DNA from: an uncultured Collinsella sp.
GTDB taxonomy: Bacteria; Actinomycetota; Coriobacteriia; Coriobacteriales; Coriobacteriaceae
NCBI GenBank assembly: GCA_959606065.1
Contig: CAUHHV010000001.1
Location: forward strand, 124,001-188,000
Length of the DNA: 64,000 nt
Direction of reading: 5' to 3'
Position 1 is the stretch's first letter; each line of letters starts with the position of its first letter. This document shows, piece after piece, positions 24,916-34,596 of this stretch. The position numbers were made by a program, and so were the translations under genes. Under the pieces are notes generated by a model that saw only the letters and a list, made by a program, of their open reading frames with translations, had not been told where the DNA came from and searched no databases.

Positions 24916-26163
24916 ATGGCAGCATCCGACATGATGTCCGCCCTGATGGAGCTTTGCCAGGAGAAGCACATCGACCAGCTCTACCTGATCGACCGCCTGG
25001 AGCAGTCGCTCGCCAAGAGCTATGCCGAGATCCTGCATCTTGAGTGGGGCGCCAAGGTGACCATCGACCGCACCACCGGCAAGATCTACGTCTACCGTCT
25101 GGAGCCGATCGACGATTCAATGGACGAGGAGGGCAACTTCACCGAGTTCGAGGAGATCGACGTCACTCCCAAGAACACGAGCCGCATCGCCGCCCAGCAC
25201 GCCAAGGCCGAGATCAACGCCATCGTGCGCAACTCCGCCCGCGAGCAGATCTACGAGGAGTTCTCCGGCCGCATCGGTGACCTCATCAGCGGTACCGTGC
25301 TGCAGTCCACGCCCGACTTCACGATCGTCAAGATCCGCGAGGGCGTCGAGGCCGAGCTGCCGCACTTCGATCAGCGTCGCTACGAGAACGAGCGCAACGA
25401 GCGTCCGATGGGCGAGCGCTACCTGCACAACCAGCATATCAAGGCCGTGATCATCGACGTTCGCGACCCCAACTCCAACCTGCAGCCGGTTCGTGGCGAG
25501 CACAGCCGTCCGCCGATTGTCATCTCCCGTACCCACCCCGAGCTCATGCGTCGTCTGTTTGAGCAGGAGGTGCCCGAGATCTATGAGGGCACCGTCCAGA
25601 TCAAGTCAATCGCCCGCGAGCCCGGCCAGCGTTCCAAGGTCGCCGTCCACTCGCTCGACGACCGCCTGGATCCCGTGGGTGCCTGCGTCGGCCCCAAGGG
25701 CAGCCGTGTTCGCGCTGTCGTGGGCGAGCTCCGTGGCGAGCGCGTCGACGTCATCCTGTGGGATGCCGATCCTGCCGTCTACGTCGCCAACGCCCTTTCG
25801 CCCGCTAAGGTCACCCGCGTCCTCATCGACGAGGAGAAGGCCTACGCCGGCGTCATCGTGCCCGACGACCAGCTGTCCCTCGCCATCGGCAAGGAGGGCC
25901 AGAACGCCCGCCTCGCCGCGCGCCTGACCGGCTGGCACATCGACATCAAGTCGGAGACGCTTGCCGCCGACATCCTCAAGAACGTTCCCGTTCACGAGGA
26001 GCCCGCCGCCGACCTGATCGGTGACGAGGAGGACGAGGACGTCCGCCGCTGCGAGTACGTGTCCGAGGACGGCGTCCAGTGCCGCAACCAGGCTCGTCCC
26101 GGCTCCCGTTTCTGCGGTGTCCACGACACCGACGCCTTCGATGATGCGGAGGACCTGATCTAG
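24916..26163 (+). CDS. nusA: Transcription factor NusA with Cys/His tail
   Basis: 415 aa. The N-terminal RNA-polymerase-binding domain is followed by S1 (about 115-190), KH1 (VGACVGPKGSRVRAVVGEL) and KH2 (LSLAIGKEGQNARLAARLTGW). The last 40 residues are unusual: C379, C389, C400 and H403 in a C-x9-C-x10-C-x2-H arrangement (RRCEYVSEDGVQCRNQ, RFCGVHD), likely a small zinc site. Most NusA proteins without the acidic-repeat domain simply end after KH2. The gene ylxR, which normally separates nusA and infB in Gram-positives, is missing here. Confidence 0.92.
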   Translation: MAASDMMSALMELCQEKHIDQLYLIDRLEQSLAKSYAEILHLEWGAKVTIDRTTGKIYVYRLEPIDDSMDEEGNFTEFEEIDVTPKNTSRIAAQHAKAEINAIVRNSAREQIYEEFSGRIGDLISGTVLQSTPDFTIVKIREGVEAELPHFDQRRYENERNERPMGERYLHNQHIKAVIIDVRDPNSNLQPVRGEHSRPPIVISRTHPELMRRLFEQEVPEIYEGTVQIKSIAREPGQRSKVAVHSLDDRLDPVGACVGPKGSRVRAVVGELRGERVDVILWDADPAVYVANALSPAKVTRVLIDEEKAYAGVIVPDDQLSLAIGKEGQNARLAARLTGWHIDIKSETLAADILKNVPVHEEPAADLIGDEEDEDVRRCEYVSEDGVQCRNQARPGSRFCGVHDTDAFDDAEDLI

Positions 26164-26171
26164 CGCGCGGT

Positions 26172-26194
26172 CGCGCCGGGCGGGTCCCGGCGCG
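26172..26194. repeat. GC-only hairpin between nusA and infB
   Basis: CGCGCCGGG and CCCGGCGCG, a perfect 9-bp stem with a 5-base loop, begins nine bases after the nusA stop. There is no T-run. It could stabilise mRNA or slow polymerase between the two genes. Confidence 0.6.
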
Positions 26195-26254
26195 TCTCCC
26201 ACGCTCGTTCAGTCTCTAGGCACCCAAGGTGCCAGAAAGGGTAGGTGAAGTCAT

Positions 26255-28969
26255 ATGGCAAAAGTCCGTGTGTCCACCCTGGCCAAAGAGTTCGGCATGA
26301 CCTCCAAGGAACTGATGGGTCATCTCGCCGAAATGAAGATTCCCGCTAAGTCCGCGTCCTCCACTTTGGAGGACGCCTATGTCGCCATGGTCCGCAAGCA
26401 GCTCGCCTCGGTGATCGAGGCCCGCGCTCAGGAAGTCGAGGCCGCCAAGCAGGCCGAGGAGCAGGCAGCTGCCGCCGAGGAGGCCGCTCGCGCCGCCGAG
26501 GCCGAGCGCGAGCGCATCGCCGCCGAGAAGGCACGCGAGGAGGAACGCCGCCAGTTTGCCGCAGCCCAGGCTGCCGAGGAGGCTGCCCGCGCCGAGGCCG
26601 AGGCCAAGAAGAAGGCCGAGCAGGAGCGCCTTGCCCGCGAGAAGGAGGAGGCTGCCCGCGAGGCCCAGCGCCGCGCCGTTCCCGCTTCCGACTCCGGTTC
26701 GCGCTTCCGTTCGCTGCTCGACCAGATCGCCGCACAGGAGACCGTGCTCAAGGAGAAGAAGGACGCCGAGGACAAGGCCAAGGCCGAGCGCGCCGCCGAG
26801 CGCGGTAACCGTCGTGGCGGCAACAATGATCGCCGCGGTGGCCGCCGTAACGATCGTAACGCCTCCGACAACAACTCCGAGCGCAACGCCTCCGAGAGCC
26901 GTCCGCACAGCCATCGCACCAACGCCAGCAACAACGTCGCTGCTGGCATGGACTTCCCCAACCCTGATAAGCAGGGCAAGGGCAAGAAGCGCAAGGGCGG
27001 TCACAACAACGAAGAGGACCACTACAGCCGTATGGCTCGCGAGGCCGAGGAGTACAGCCGCGAGAAGGTGCTCGAGGAGGCTCGTGCCGCCGTCGAGGAG
27101 GCCTCTCGCGAGTCCACCGGTCGCCGCAAGAAGCGCAAGGAGAAGCGCGAGCGCGAGGCTGCCAAGGCTCAGGAGGAGCGCAAGATAGAGGAAGCGCTGG
27201 CCCAGGGCGTGAACCCCGAGGAGCTCGACGCCATCAAGGTTTCCCAGGGCGTTACCGTCCAGGAGCTCGCCGAGGCGCTCGACGTTCCGGCCAACGACAT
27301 CATCAAGCGCCTGTTCCTACTGGGTACGCCGCTCACCATGACGCAGTCCATGTCCGATGACCTCGTCGAGCTCGTTGCCGACGACCTGGGTCGTCAGATC
27401 AAGATCATCACCCCCGAGGAGGAGAACACCTTCTCGTTCTACGACGATCCCGCCGACCTTAAGCCGCGCGCCCCGGTCGTCACCGTCATGGGCCACGTCG
27501 ACCACGGCAAGACTTCGCTGCTCGACGCCATCCGTCACACCGGCGTCGCTGCCGGCGAGGCGGGCGGCATTACGCAGGCCATCGGCGCTTCGCAGGTCAT
27601 GATCAACGACCGCAAGATCACCTTCATCGATACCCCCGGTCACGCCACCTTTACGGCCATGCGTGCCCGCGGCGCCAAGGTGACCGACATCGTCATTCTG
27701 ATCGTGGCTGCCGACGACGGCGTCATGCCCCAGACCATCGAGTCGATCAACCACGCCAAGGCCGCCGGCGTACCCATCGTCGTCGCCGTCAACAAGATCG
27801 ATAAGCCGGGTGCCAACCCCGACCGCGTGCGCCAGGAGCTCACCGAGTACGGCATCATCCCCGAGGAGTGGGGCGGACAGAACATGTTCGTCAACATCTC
27901 GGCCAAGCAGAAGATCGGTATCGACGACCTGCTCGAGACCGTGCTGCTCCAGGCCGACGTGCTCGAGCTCAAGGCCAACCCCGATACGTTCGCATCGGGC
28001 AACGTCCTCGAGGCTAAGCTCGACAAGGGCCGCGGCTCGGTTGCCACCGTGCTCGTGACCCGCGGTACCCTGCGCGTGGGCGACACGCTGGTCGCCGGCC
28101 TCACCTATGGCCGCGTCCGTGCCATGCTCGACCCCAAGGGCAACGCCGTCACCGAGGCCGGTCCCTCCGACGCCGTCGAGATCCTGGGCCTGCAGTCCGT
28201 CCCCAACGCCGGCGATGAGTTCCGCGTGTTCGAGGACGAGCGCGAGGCACGTGCGCTGGCCGACGAGCGTTCGCTCAAGGCCCGTATCGAGGAGCAGAGC
28301 CGCGTGAAGCACGTGACGCTCGAGAACCTCTTCGAGACCATCGCCGACGCCGAGGTCAAGGAGCTCAACCTGATCATCAAGGCCGACGTCCAGGGTTCCA
28401 TCGAGGCCCTTCAGGACTCCCTCGACAAGATGGATCAGTCCGAGGTGCGCATCAACACGATTCACTCCGCGGTCGGTGCCATCAACGAGACCGACGTCGT
28501 CCTGGCCGACGCTTCCAACGCCATCATCATCGGCTTTGGCGTCCGTCCCGACGGCAAGGCCCGCTCCGCCGCCGAGCGCGAGGGCGTCGAGATCCGTTGC
28601 TACGACGTCATCTACAAGTGCCTCGAGGACCTCGACGCTGCCCGCATCGGTATGCTCAAGCCCACCGAGGTCGAGGTCTCCACGGGCACTGCGACCGTCC
28701 TGGACACCTTCAAGGTGCCCAAAGTCGGCATCGCCGCCGGTGTCCGCGTCGAAGAGGGCGAGATCGCCGCGACCGATTCCGTACGCCTGGTGCGCGACGG
28801 CATCGTGGTCTTCAACGGTAAAATCGCCTCGATGCGCCACTACAAGGACGAGGCCAAGAGCCTCAAGAGCGGCTCCGAGGGCGGTATTGGCCTGGAGAAC
28901 TTCCAGGACATCAAGCCTGGCGACACCATTGAGGGCTACCGCATCGACCAAGTTGCCCGTACCGAGTAG
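26255..28969 (+). CDS. infB: Translation initiation factor IF-2
   Basis: 904 aa. IF2_N domain at residues 1-50 (RVSTLAKEFGMTSKELMGHL), then about 250 residues of charged, alanine/glutamate/arginine-rich linker predicted as coiled coil, a second IF2_N-like segment near 325 (VQELAEALDVPANDIIKRLF), and the GTPase core with GHVDHGKTSLLDAIR, DTPGHATF and NKID. Domains II to IV follow. It positions initiator tRNA on the 30S subunit. The start ATG 26255 follows GAAAGGGTAGG. Confidence 0.95.
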   Translation: MAKVRVSTLAKEFGMTSKELMGHLAEMKIPAKSASSTLEDAYVAMVRKQLASVIEARAQEVEAAKQAEEQAAAAEEAARAAEAERERIAAEKAREEERRQFAAAQAAEEAARAEAEAKKKAEQERLAREKEEAAREAQRRAVPASDSGSRFRSLLDQIAAQETVLKEKKDAEDKAKAERAAERGNRRGGNNDRRGGRRNDRNASDNNSERNASESRPHSHRTNASNNVAAGMDFPNPDKQGKGKKRKGGHNNEEDHYSRMAREAEEYSREKVLEEARAAVEEASRESTGRRKKRKEKREREAAKAQEERKIEEALAQGVNPEELDAIKVSQGVTVQELAEALDVPANDIIKRLFLLGTPLTMTQSMSDDLVELVADDLGRQIKIITPEEENTFSFYDDPADLKPRAPVVTVMGHVDHGKTSLLDAIRHTGVAAGEAGGITQAIGASQVMINDRKITFIDTPGHATFTAMRARGAKVTDIVILIVAADDGVMPQTIESINHAKAAGVPIVVAVNKIDKPGANPDRVRQELTEYGIIPEEWGGQNMFVNISAKQKIGIDDLLETVLLQADVLELKANPDTFASGNVLEAKLDKGRGSVATVLVTRGTLRVGDTLVAGLTYGRVRAMLDPKGNAVTEAGPSDAVEILGLQSVPNAGDEFRVFEDEREARALADERSLKARIEEQSRVKHVTLENLFETIADAEVKELNLIIKADVQGSIEALQDSLDKMDQSEVRINTIHSAVGAINETDVVLADASNAIIIGFGVRPDGKARSAAEREGVEIRCYDVIYKCLEDLDAARIGMLKPTEVEVSTGTATVLDTFKVPKVGIAAGVRVEEGEIAATDSVRLVRDGIVVFNGKIASMRHYKDEAKSLKSGSEGGIGLENFQDIKPGDTIEGYRIDQVARTE

Positions 28970-28980
28970 GGGGTAGCGCT

Positions 28981-29391
28981 ATGAAGCAAACGCAGGCAAC
29001 CCGCCGTCTGGGCGAGCAGCTTCGCGAGAAGCTCGGTTATATCCTGCTCTTTGAGGTTTCCGATCCGCGTCTCGACCTGGTCACCCTGACCGCGGTCGAG
29101 GTCGCGGTGGACCGTTCGTTCGCGCGCGTGTACGTGTCGTGCGACGCGAGCCGCTACGACGAGGTCATGGAGGCGCTCGCCAGCGCCAAGGGCCGCATCC
29201 GTAGCCTGTTGGCCCGCTCGCTCGATTGGCGCGTCACGCCCGAGCTCGATTTTCGCATCGATCGCTCGACCGATGAGGCCGAGCGCATCACGCGTGCGCT
29301 GGAAAACGTTCCCGCCACGCTTGCGGTCGAAAAGGACGAGGACGGCTATCCCATAGCGGATGCCGCCCAGGAGGCAGCTTTAGATGAGTAA
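28981..29391 (+). CDS. rbfA: Ribosome-binding factor A
   Basis: 136 aa, KH-like fold: QATRRLGEQLREKLGYILLFEVSDPRLDLVTLTAVEV and the typical RVTPELDFRIDRSTDEAERI. Needed for 16S rRNA 5'-end maturation. It begins 11 bases after infB with GGGGGTAG as ribosome site and overlaps nrnA by eight bases. Confidence 0.92.
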   Translation: MKQTQATRRLGEQLREKLGYILLFEVSDPRLDLVTLTAVEVAVDRSFARVYVSCDASRYDEVMEALASAKGRIRSLLARSLDWRVTPELDFRIDRSTDEAERITRALENVPATLAVEKDEDGYPIADAAQEAALDE

Positions 29392-30427
29392 TTCCGCCGA
29401 CCTCGCATCGTGCGAGTCTGCAGATATTCAGCGACGCATCCTCGAGCTCATCGAGGATGCGTCCTCCATTGCGATTTCGGGACATACGTCTCCCGATGGT
29501 GATGCCCTGGGCTCCGTGCTGGGTCTGGGCCTCTCGCTTATGAAGTTTTTTCCCAACAAGGACATTGCCCTGCTGCTGGCAGACGATGACCCGGTTCCGC
29601 GCATTTACCGCTTTATGGAGGGTGCCGACCGTCTGGTGCCGGCATCTGCGTATACCGGCAATCCGGACCTGTTCATCTCGGTGGACGTGCCGGTCGTCGA
29701 GCGTCTGAACAACTCAGCCGAGGTACTCTGCCGCTCGTCGCATGTGGTGTGCTTCGATCATCATCCGGCGCGTGAGGAATTTGCCGAGCTGAGCCTGAGG
29801 TGCGTCGGCGCCGCAGCCTGCGCCATGATCATCGACCGCTTTTTGGACAATTGCGGCATTGTGGCTCGCGATGGCGTTGCGACCTGCCTGCTGTGCGGCC
29901 TGGTGACCGATACCGGTCGTTTTCAGTACCAAAACGCCGATGCCACTGCGTTCCATGCCGCCTCGCGCCTGGTCGCGCACGGTGCCGACCCCGCGCGCGT
30001 TGCGCTCGAGGTCTACCAGAGCATGCGCGTAGAGTTCTTGCATCTCAAGTCCATCGTTATGGGCCGCATCAAGACCGTGGCGCACGGTCGCGTGGCGTAT
30101 AGTTATGCGTATCAGAGCGACCTCGAGGCCTGCGGCGTCACTTCGGACGAGTGCGATGGCCTGGTTGATGTGGTGCGTTCGGTGATGGGCGTTGAGGTCT
30201 GTCTGTTCCTAAAGGGCATCGACGGCGATACCAAGGTGCGCGGCAACCTGCGCTCCAAAGGTGACCTCGATGTGTCCGAGATCGCTGCCAACTTTGGCGG
30301 TGGCGGGCATCATGCCGCCGCCGGCTTTTCCAACAACGGAACGATTCGCGAGACGCTCGCCGTGGCACTTCCCATGCTGGCCGAGCTGGTAGGGGAGGAT
30401 CCCGCTTCGGTGACCGTCGAGCTCTAA
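29384..30427 (+). CDS. nrnA: DHH-family oligoribonuclease/pAp phosphatase NrnA
   Basis: 347 aa. DHH motifs: HTSPDGDALGS (metal ligands), DHHPAREEF and the DHHA1 signature GGGGHHAAAGF. NrnA degrades nano-RNA and dephosphorylates pAp; some members cleave pGpG, the product of c-di-GMP breakdown, or c-di-AMP derivatives. The rbfA-nrnA-truB order is common in Gram-positives. The start ATG 29384 lies inside rbfA. Confidence 0.9.
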   Translation: MSNSADLASCESADIQRRILELIEDASSIAISGHTSPDGDALGSVLGLGLSLMKFFPNKDIALLLADDDPVPRIYRFMEGADRLVPASAYTGNPDLFISVDVPVVERLNNSAEVLCRSSHVVCFDHHPAREEFAELSLRCVGAAACAMIIDRFLDNCGIVARDGVATCLLCGLVTDTGRFQYQNADATAFHAASRLVAHGADPARVALEVYQSMRVEFLHLKSIVMGRIKTVAHGRVAYSYAYQSDLEACGVTSDECDGLVDVVRSVMGVEVCLFLKGIDGDTKVRGNLRSKGDLDVSEIAANFGGGGHHAAAGFSNNGTIRETLAVALPMLAELVGEDPASVTVEL

Positions 30428-30442
30428 CATTTTGGATGGTAC

Positions 30443-31375
30443 ATGGCTCGTCGTACGCCTTCTCAATTGAATATGCTGCTCGCCGTCGATAAGCCGGTGG
30501 GCTGTACGTCCCACGACGTGGTATCGCAGTGCCGACGCGCCCTCCATGAGCGACGCGTCGGCCATGCCGGTACGCTCGACCCCATGGCCTCGGGTGTCAT
30601 GGTGGTGGGCGTGGGCCAGGCGACCCGTCTGCTGGGCATGCTAACCCTCGATACCAAAAGTTATGTCGCCGACATTTCGTTTGGCGTCGAGACCAATACC
30701 GATGACGCGGAGGGCGAGGCCGTCCGCACGGTGCCCGTTGCCCCCGAGCTGCGCGATCTCGCTTACGCCCGTGAGCAGCTAGCCGCTATGCTTGGCCCGC
30801 AGATGCAGGTGCCGCCAGCGTTTTCGGCCATCTCGGTCAATGGCGTTCGCGCCTATAAGAGTGCTCGCGAGGGCAATGCGGTTGAGTTGCCCCCGCGCTC
30901 CGTCGAGGTCTATGCCGCCGACTTGATCGCCGTGGGCGGCGAGGGCGATACGTGCGTCTGGACCGTGGCGTTTTCGGTAAGCAAAGGCACCTACATTCGC
31001 GCGCTCGCTCGCGATCTGGGTCGTGCCTGCGATAGTGCTGCACATATTTCCGCGCTGCGCCGTACGGCCTCCGGCGTGGTTTCCATTGGCGCCTGTCATG
31101 CGGTAGAGGAGCTCTCTGCCGAGACCGCTGCCGGTTTCGCTCTGGATCCCATCGCCGCCCTAGGTGCCACGCGAGTCGATTTGCCGGGTAATCTTGCAGA
31201 CGACCTGCTTTGTGGCCGCCGCATTCCCGTTGAACGCGCGCTTGCGGACTTCGATACGGCGAAGGCGCCGTTCGCGCTCGTACTCGATGGGGGATTGAAG
31301 GCGCTTGCTCGTATCGAGGGCGGCCGCTTTGTGATGGAGCACGTCTTTCCGCAGGCGATCGGCGGTGTTCGATGA
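30443..31375 (+). CDS. truB: tRNA pseudouridine-55 synthase
   Basis: 310 aa. The catalytic block is HAGTLDPMASGVMVVGVGQATRL, with PPAFSAISVNGVRAYKSAREG and SKGTYIRALARDLG. It modifies U55 in the T loop of tRNAs. The end overlaps ribF (ATGATG). The C-terminal domain after residue 240 is weakly conserved but continuous. Confidence 0.93.
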   Translation: MARRTPSQLNMLLAVDKPVGCTSHDVVSQCRRALHERRVGHAGTLDPMASGVMVVGVGQATRLLGMLTLDTKSYVADISFGVETNTDDAEGEAVRTVPVAPELRDLAYAREQLAAMLGPQMQVPPAFSAISVNGVRAYKSAREGNAVELPPRSVEVYAADLIAVGGEGDTCVWTVAFSVSKGTYIRALARDLGRACDSAAHISALRRTASGVVSIGACHAVEELSAETAAGFALDPIAALGATRVDLPGNLADDLLCGRRIPVERALADFDTAKAPFALVLDGGLKALARIEGGRFVMEHVFPQAIGGVR

Positions 31376-32379
31376 TGCTGACGCCCCACGAGCTCGCGCG
31401 TATCTTTTTCGCGGGTGAGTTGGATGAGGCCCGTATCGTTTCTGCCGATGCTTTTGATGGGTGCGAGTTCTTGGGTGCCGCGTCGATCGCTATTGGCGTG
31501 TTTGATGGCGTGCATCGTGGGCACCAAGAGCTGATCGAAGCGGTTATTCGCGATGCACATGATCACGGCAGCAAAGCGGTCGTGGTCACCTTCGATCCTG
31601 ATCCGGACGTCGTGGTGAGTCCGTCGCCCGCCCAAAAATTGATGACGACGGCCGACCGCCTGCATGCCCTGGCTCAAACCGGGGTCGATGCGGTGGTGGC
31701 CGTTCCCTTTACGCCCGCCGTGGCGGCACTCGACCATGTCGGGTTTCTGGCGCTGTTGTCGCGCGTTGTCGATATTCGCTCCATTCGTGTAGGCAGCGAC
31801 TTTAGGCTCGGCTGCGGCGGCGCTTCGGGCGTTGCCGAGATGCGCGCCTGGGGCACTGAGCGTGGGGTTGACGTTTACGGTCACGACCTGCTCTGCGTTA
31901 ACGGGCAGACCATCTGCGCCACGCGCATCCGCCATGAGCTGGGTCAGGGTCATGTGGAGCTGGCTGCCGAGCTTCTCGGCCGTCCCTATATGCTGCGCGG
32001 CGTTGTGGCGGCTGGCCGTCACGAGGGCTCCGATATGGGCTTTCCCACGGCAAACATCCAGGTGCCCGACGGCATCCAAGTGCCTGCCGATGGCGTCTAT
32101 GAGGGTCTGGTGCTGGTCGACGATACCGTATGGCCTGCTGCCGTTAACGTCGGCCTGCCGCCGACCTATGCCGATGATGCCGCCTCGGCGCATCTCGAGG
32201 CCAACTTGATTGGCTATGCGGGCGACTTGTATGGCGCCTCCGTGTCGTTGGCGTTTACGCGCTGGCTGCGTCCGTCTCGCGTGTTCGATTCGCTGGACGA
32301 GCTTATCGCGACCGTCGAGGGTAATATCGACGATATTCGTCATAACTTGGGTGAGCAGGGGGTGAGCATCCGTGATTAG
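31372..32379 (+). CDS. ribF: Bifunctional riboflavin kinase/FAD synthetase
   Basis: 335 aa. The N-terminal FAD-synthetase half has IGVFDGVHRGHQELI (HxGH nucleotidyl transferase motif) and ATRIRHEL; the C-terminal kinase half has GSDMGFPTANIQVPD. It converts riboflavin to FMN and FAD. Overlaps truB by four bases and dnaG by eight. No riboswitch is seen, as it lies inside an operon. Confidence 0.92.
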   Translation: MMLTPHELARIFFAGELDEARIVSADAFDGCEFLGAASIAIGVFDGVHRGHQELIEAVIRDAHDHGSKAVVVTFDPDPDVVVSPSPAQKLMTTADRLHALAQTGVDAVVAVPFTPAVAALDHVGFLALLSRVVDIRSIRVGSDFRLGCGGASGVAEMRAWGTERGVDVYGHDLLCVNGQTICATRIRHELGQGHVELAAELLGRPYMLRGVVAAGRHEGSDMGFPTANIQVPDGIQVPADGVYEGLVLVDDTVWPAAVNVGLPPTYADDAASAHLEANLIGYAGDLYGASVSLAFTRWLRPSRVFDSLDELIATVEGNIDDIRHNLGEQGVSIRD

Positions 32380-34486
32380 CGATGAGGAAAAAGATCAGGT
32401 ACGCGCGGCGTCGGACTTGGTTGCCATCGTGCAGGAAACGGTTGAGCTCAAGCCCCGCGGCCATGAGTTTTGGGGCTGCTGCCCGTTTCATGGCGAAAAG
32501 ACCCCATCGTTTCACATTATCCCTGCTACGCAGGTGTGGCACTGCTTTGGCTGCGGCGAGGGCGGCGACGTCTTTACCTATATTATGAAGCGCGAGAACC
32601 TGAGTTTTCCCGAGTCGATCCGCTATTTGGCTGATCGTGCAGGCATTGAACTGCACGATACCGGTGCGCAGCGCGATCGCGGCACCAAGCGCGCCCGCAT
32701 CTATGACCTGTGCGCCGAGACGGCCCAGTTCTACCACACCATGCTTATGCGCGGTAAGGACAGCCGTCCGCGCGAGTACTTTGCCAGTCGTGGCATGGGT
32801 GGCGATGTCTGCCGACGCTACTGCCTGGGTTTTGCGCCGGGTCGCAACGCGCTGGTTTCGCACCTGTCTCAGGCGGGCTTTACCCCACAGGAGATGATCG
32901 ACGCCAACGTGGCCGTGAGCCGCGGGCGCGGACAGCTCGCGGACCGCTTTTACGACCGCGTGATGTTTCCCATCTTTGATGAGCAGGGTCACAATATCGC
33001 CTTTGGCGGGCGCATTATGGGCGATGGTCAGCCTAAGTACCTCAACACCGCCGAGACGAGCGTGTTTCATAAAAAGCGAAACCTCTACGGCTTTAACTGG
33101 GCCAAGGAGTTTATCGTTGCGCAGGATACCGCCATCGTGGTGGAGGGGTATACCGACTGCATCGCCTGCTGGGAGGCGGGGATCAAAAACGTTGTCGCCA
33201 CGCTGGGCACGGCGCTGACGGAACATCACGTTAAGACACTCACCCGTTTTGCCAAGCGCATTGTATATATGTTCGATGGCGACGCCGCCGGTCAAAAGGC
33301 TGCTCGCCGCGCGATTCAGTTTATCGAGCAGGATTCGATGGACCTGCGCTGCGTGGTGCTTCCCGACGGCAACGACCCCATGGAGTTCATCACGGCGCAT
33401 GGCGGCGAGGCGCTGCAGGCGCGCATCGATGCCGCCGAGCCCCTCATGGACTTTGTGTACCGTTCACTGCAGGAGTCGAGCGACATTACCACGCCGGGCG
33501 GTCGCGCCAAAGCGCTCGAGGATGCGCTGACGCTTATCTATCCGCTGCGCGACAGCTATATGATCGACACGTACTTTATCCAGATTGCCGATCTGTTGGG
33601 TTTGGACCTGGAGACCGTGCGCGCGAGCTCGGGCCGTGTGTTTCGCGATGTCGCCAAGCGCGAGGATGCCGAGCGCCGACGTGAGCAGAACTACGAGCGT
33701 CAACGCGCGCAAGCTGAGCGCGCGGGCAGCGCGGGCGGTCGGGCGTCTGGTTTGCAGGGGACGTCTCGCGGTGCCTGGGCCGCGGGTGCGACGCCGCCGG
33801 TGTCCGCACCGGTCGAGGAGGACCCGTACGACTACGTTCCGCTTGATGCCTATGGGGCCGCGCCGGTGGAGGTCGACGAGGATCTGCCGCCAATCGATGT
33901 GCCGGCGGGGATGGAAAGCGCTGCGCCCGTTGCCGATAGCTCAAGCGCGGCGGCAGCTCCGTCGATGCCGATCGTTTTGACCGATCTGGAGCGGAAATCC
34001 CTGGCGGGAGAGCGCGAGCTGCTGACGATGCTCACGAGCTACCCCGATCTGTTCCGCACGTATGCCGATCGCATTTGCTCTATCGAGTGGGTCGACCCGC
34101 GTCACGAGTCCATTGCGTGGGCCGTGCTGGCAACGCCGCCGGGAACCGATCCTGCGGCATGCATGGATGCGGCACGCGCGGTGTGTCCCGAGGCGGCATC
34201 GCTTGCCAGCGCCGGGCGCATCTCGGCAACGAGTAAGCACCCGACCGAGACGAACATCGTCTTTATGCTCGATACGCTCGAGCTCTACACCATCAAACGT
34301 CGCATGCGAGCCGCGCAGGCCAAGTTGCGTCAGGACCGTTCACTCGACGATGAGGCCCGTCGCGTGCTGACTATGCAGGCGGTGCAAGATTCACAGCGCC
34401 AGCGCGAGCTCCAAAAGTCGATCGGTGGCGTGGCCGACCCGTTCCGTTTGATCGGTTTGGAGACCGCAGGTGCCGATCAGGCCTAG
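32372..34486 (+). CDS. dnaG: DNA primase
   Basis: 704 aa. The CHC2 zinc finger (CCPFHGEKTPSFH ... CFGCGEGGD) is followed by the catalytic core and TOPRIM domain (VEGYTD; FDGDAAGQKAARRA). A Pro/Ala/Asp-rich linker of about 110 residues (around 450-530) precedes the DnaB-binding C-terminal domain; it is longer and more acidic than usual. The start is GTG 32372. The dnaG-rpoD pair is the classical macromolecular-synthesis arrangement, without rpsU here. Confidence 0.93.
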   Translation: MISDEEKDQVRAASDLVAIVQETVELKPRGHEFWGCCPFHGEKTPSFHIIPATQVWHCFGCGEGGDVFTYIMKRENLSFPESIRYLADRAGIELHDTGAQRDRGTKRARIYDLCAETAQFYHTMLMRGKDSRPREYFASRGMGGDVCRRYCLGFAPGRNALVSHLSQAGFTPQEMIDANVAVSRGRGQLADRFYDRVMFPIFDEQGHNIAFGGRIMGDGQPKYLNTAETSVFHKKRNLYGFNWAKEFIVAQDTAIVVEGYTDCIACWEAGIKNVVATLGTALTEHHVKTLTRFAKRIVYMFDGDAAGQKAARRAIQFIEQDSMDLRCVVLPDGNDPMEFITAHGGEALQARIDAAEPLMDFVYRSLQESSDITTPGGRAKALEDALTLIYPLRDSYMIDTYFIQIADLLGLDLETVRASSGRVFRDVAKREDAERRREQNYERQRAQAERAGSAGGRASGLQGTSRGAWAAGATPPVSAPVEEDPYDYVPLDAYGAAPVEVDEDLPPIDVPAGMESAAPVADSSSAAAAPSMPIVLTDLERKSLAGERELLTMLTSYPDLFRTYADRICSIEWVDPRHESIAWAVLATPPGTDPAACMDAARAVCPEAASLASAGRISATSKHPTETNIVFMLDTLELYTIKRRMRAAQAKLRQDRSLDDEARRVLTMQAVQDSQRQRELQKSIGGVADPFRLIGLETAGADQA

Positions 34487-34532
34487 ATGTTGTGGTCAAC
34501 CAGCGTATTCTCGCCTATATCCTGTCTTTATT

Positions 34533-34564
34533 TTGGGTATAGACGTCTATGTGTGTGCTAAAGT
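34533..34564 (+). promoter_or_regulatory. Possible rpoD promoter
   Basis: An extended -10, TGTGCTAAAGT (box TAAAGT 34559-34564), stands 33 bases before the rpoD start. TTGGGT at 34533 is a poor -35 with a 20-base gap, so the extended -10 would carry recognition. Confidence 0.35.
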
Positions 34565-34596
34565 ATTGAGTCCTGTGGACTACGAAGGGAGAATCT

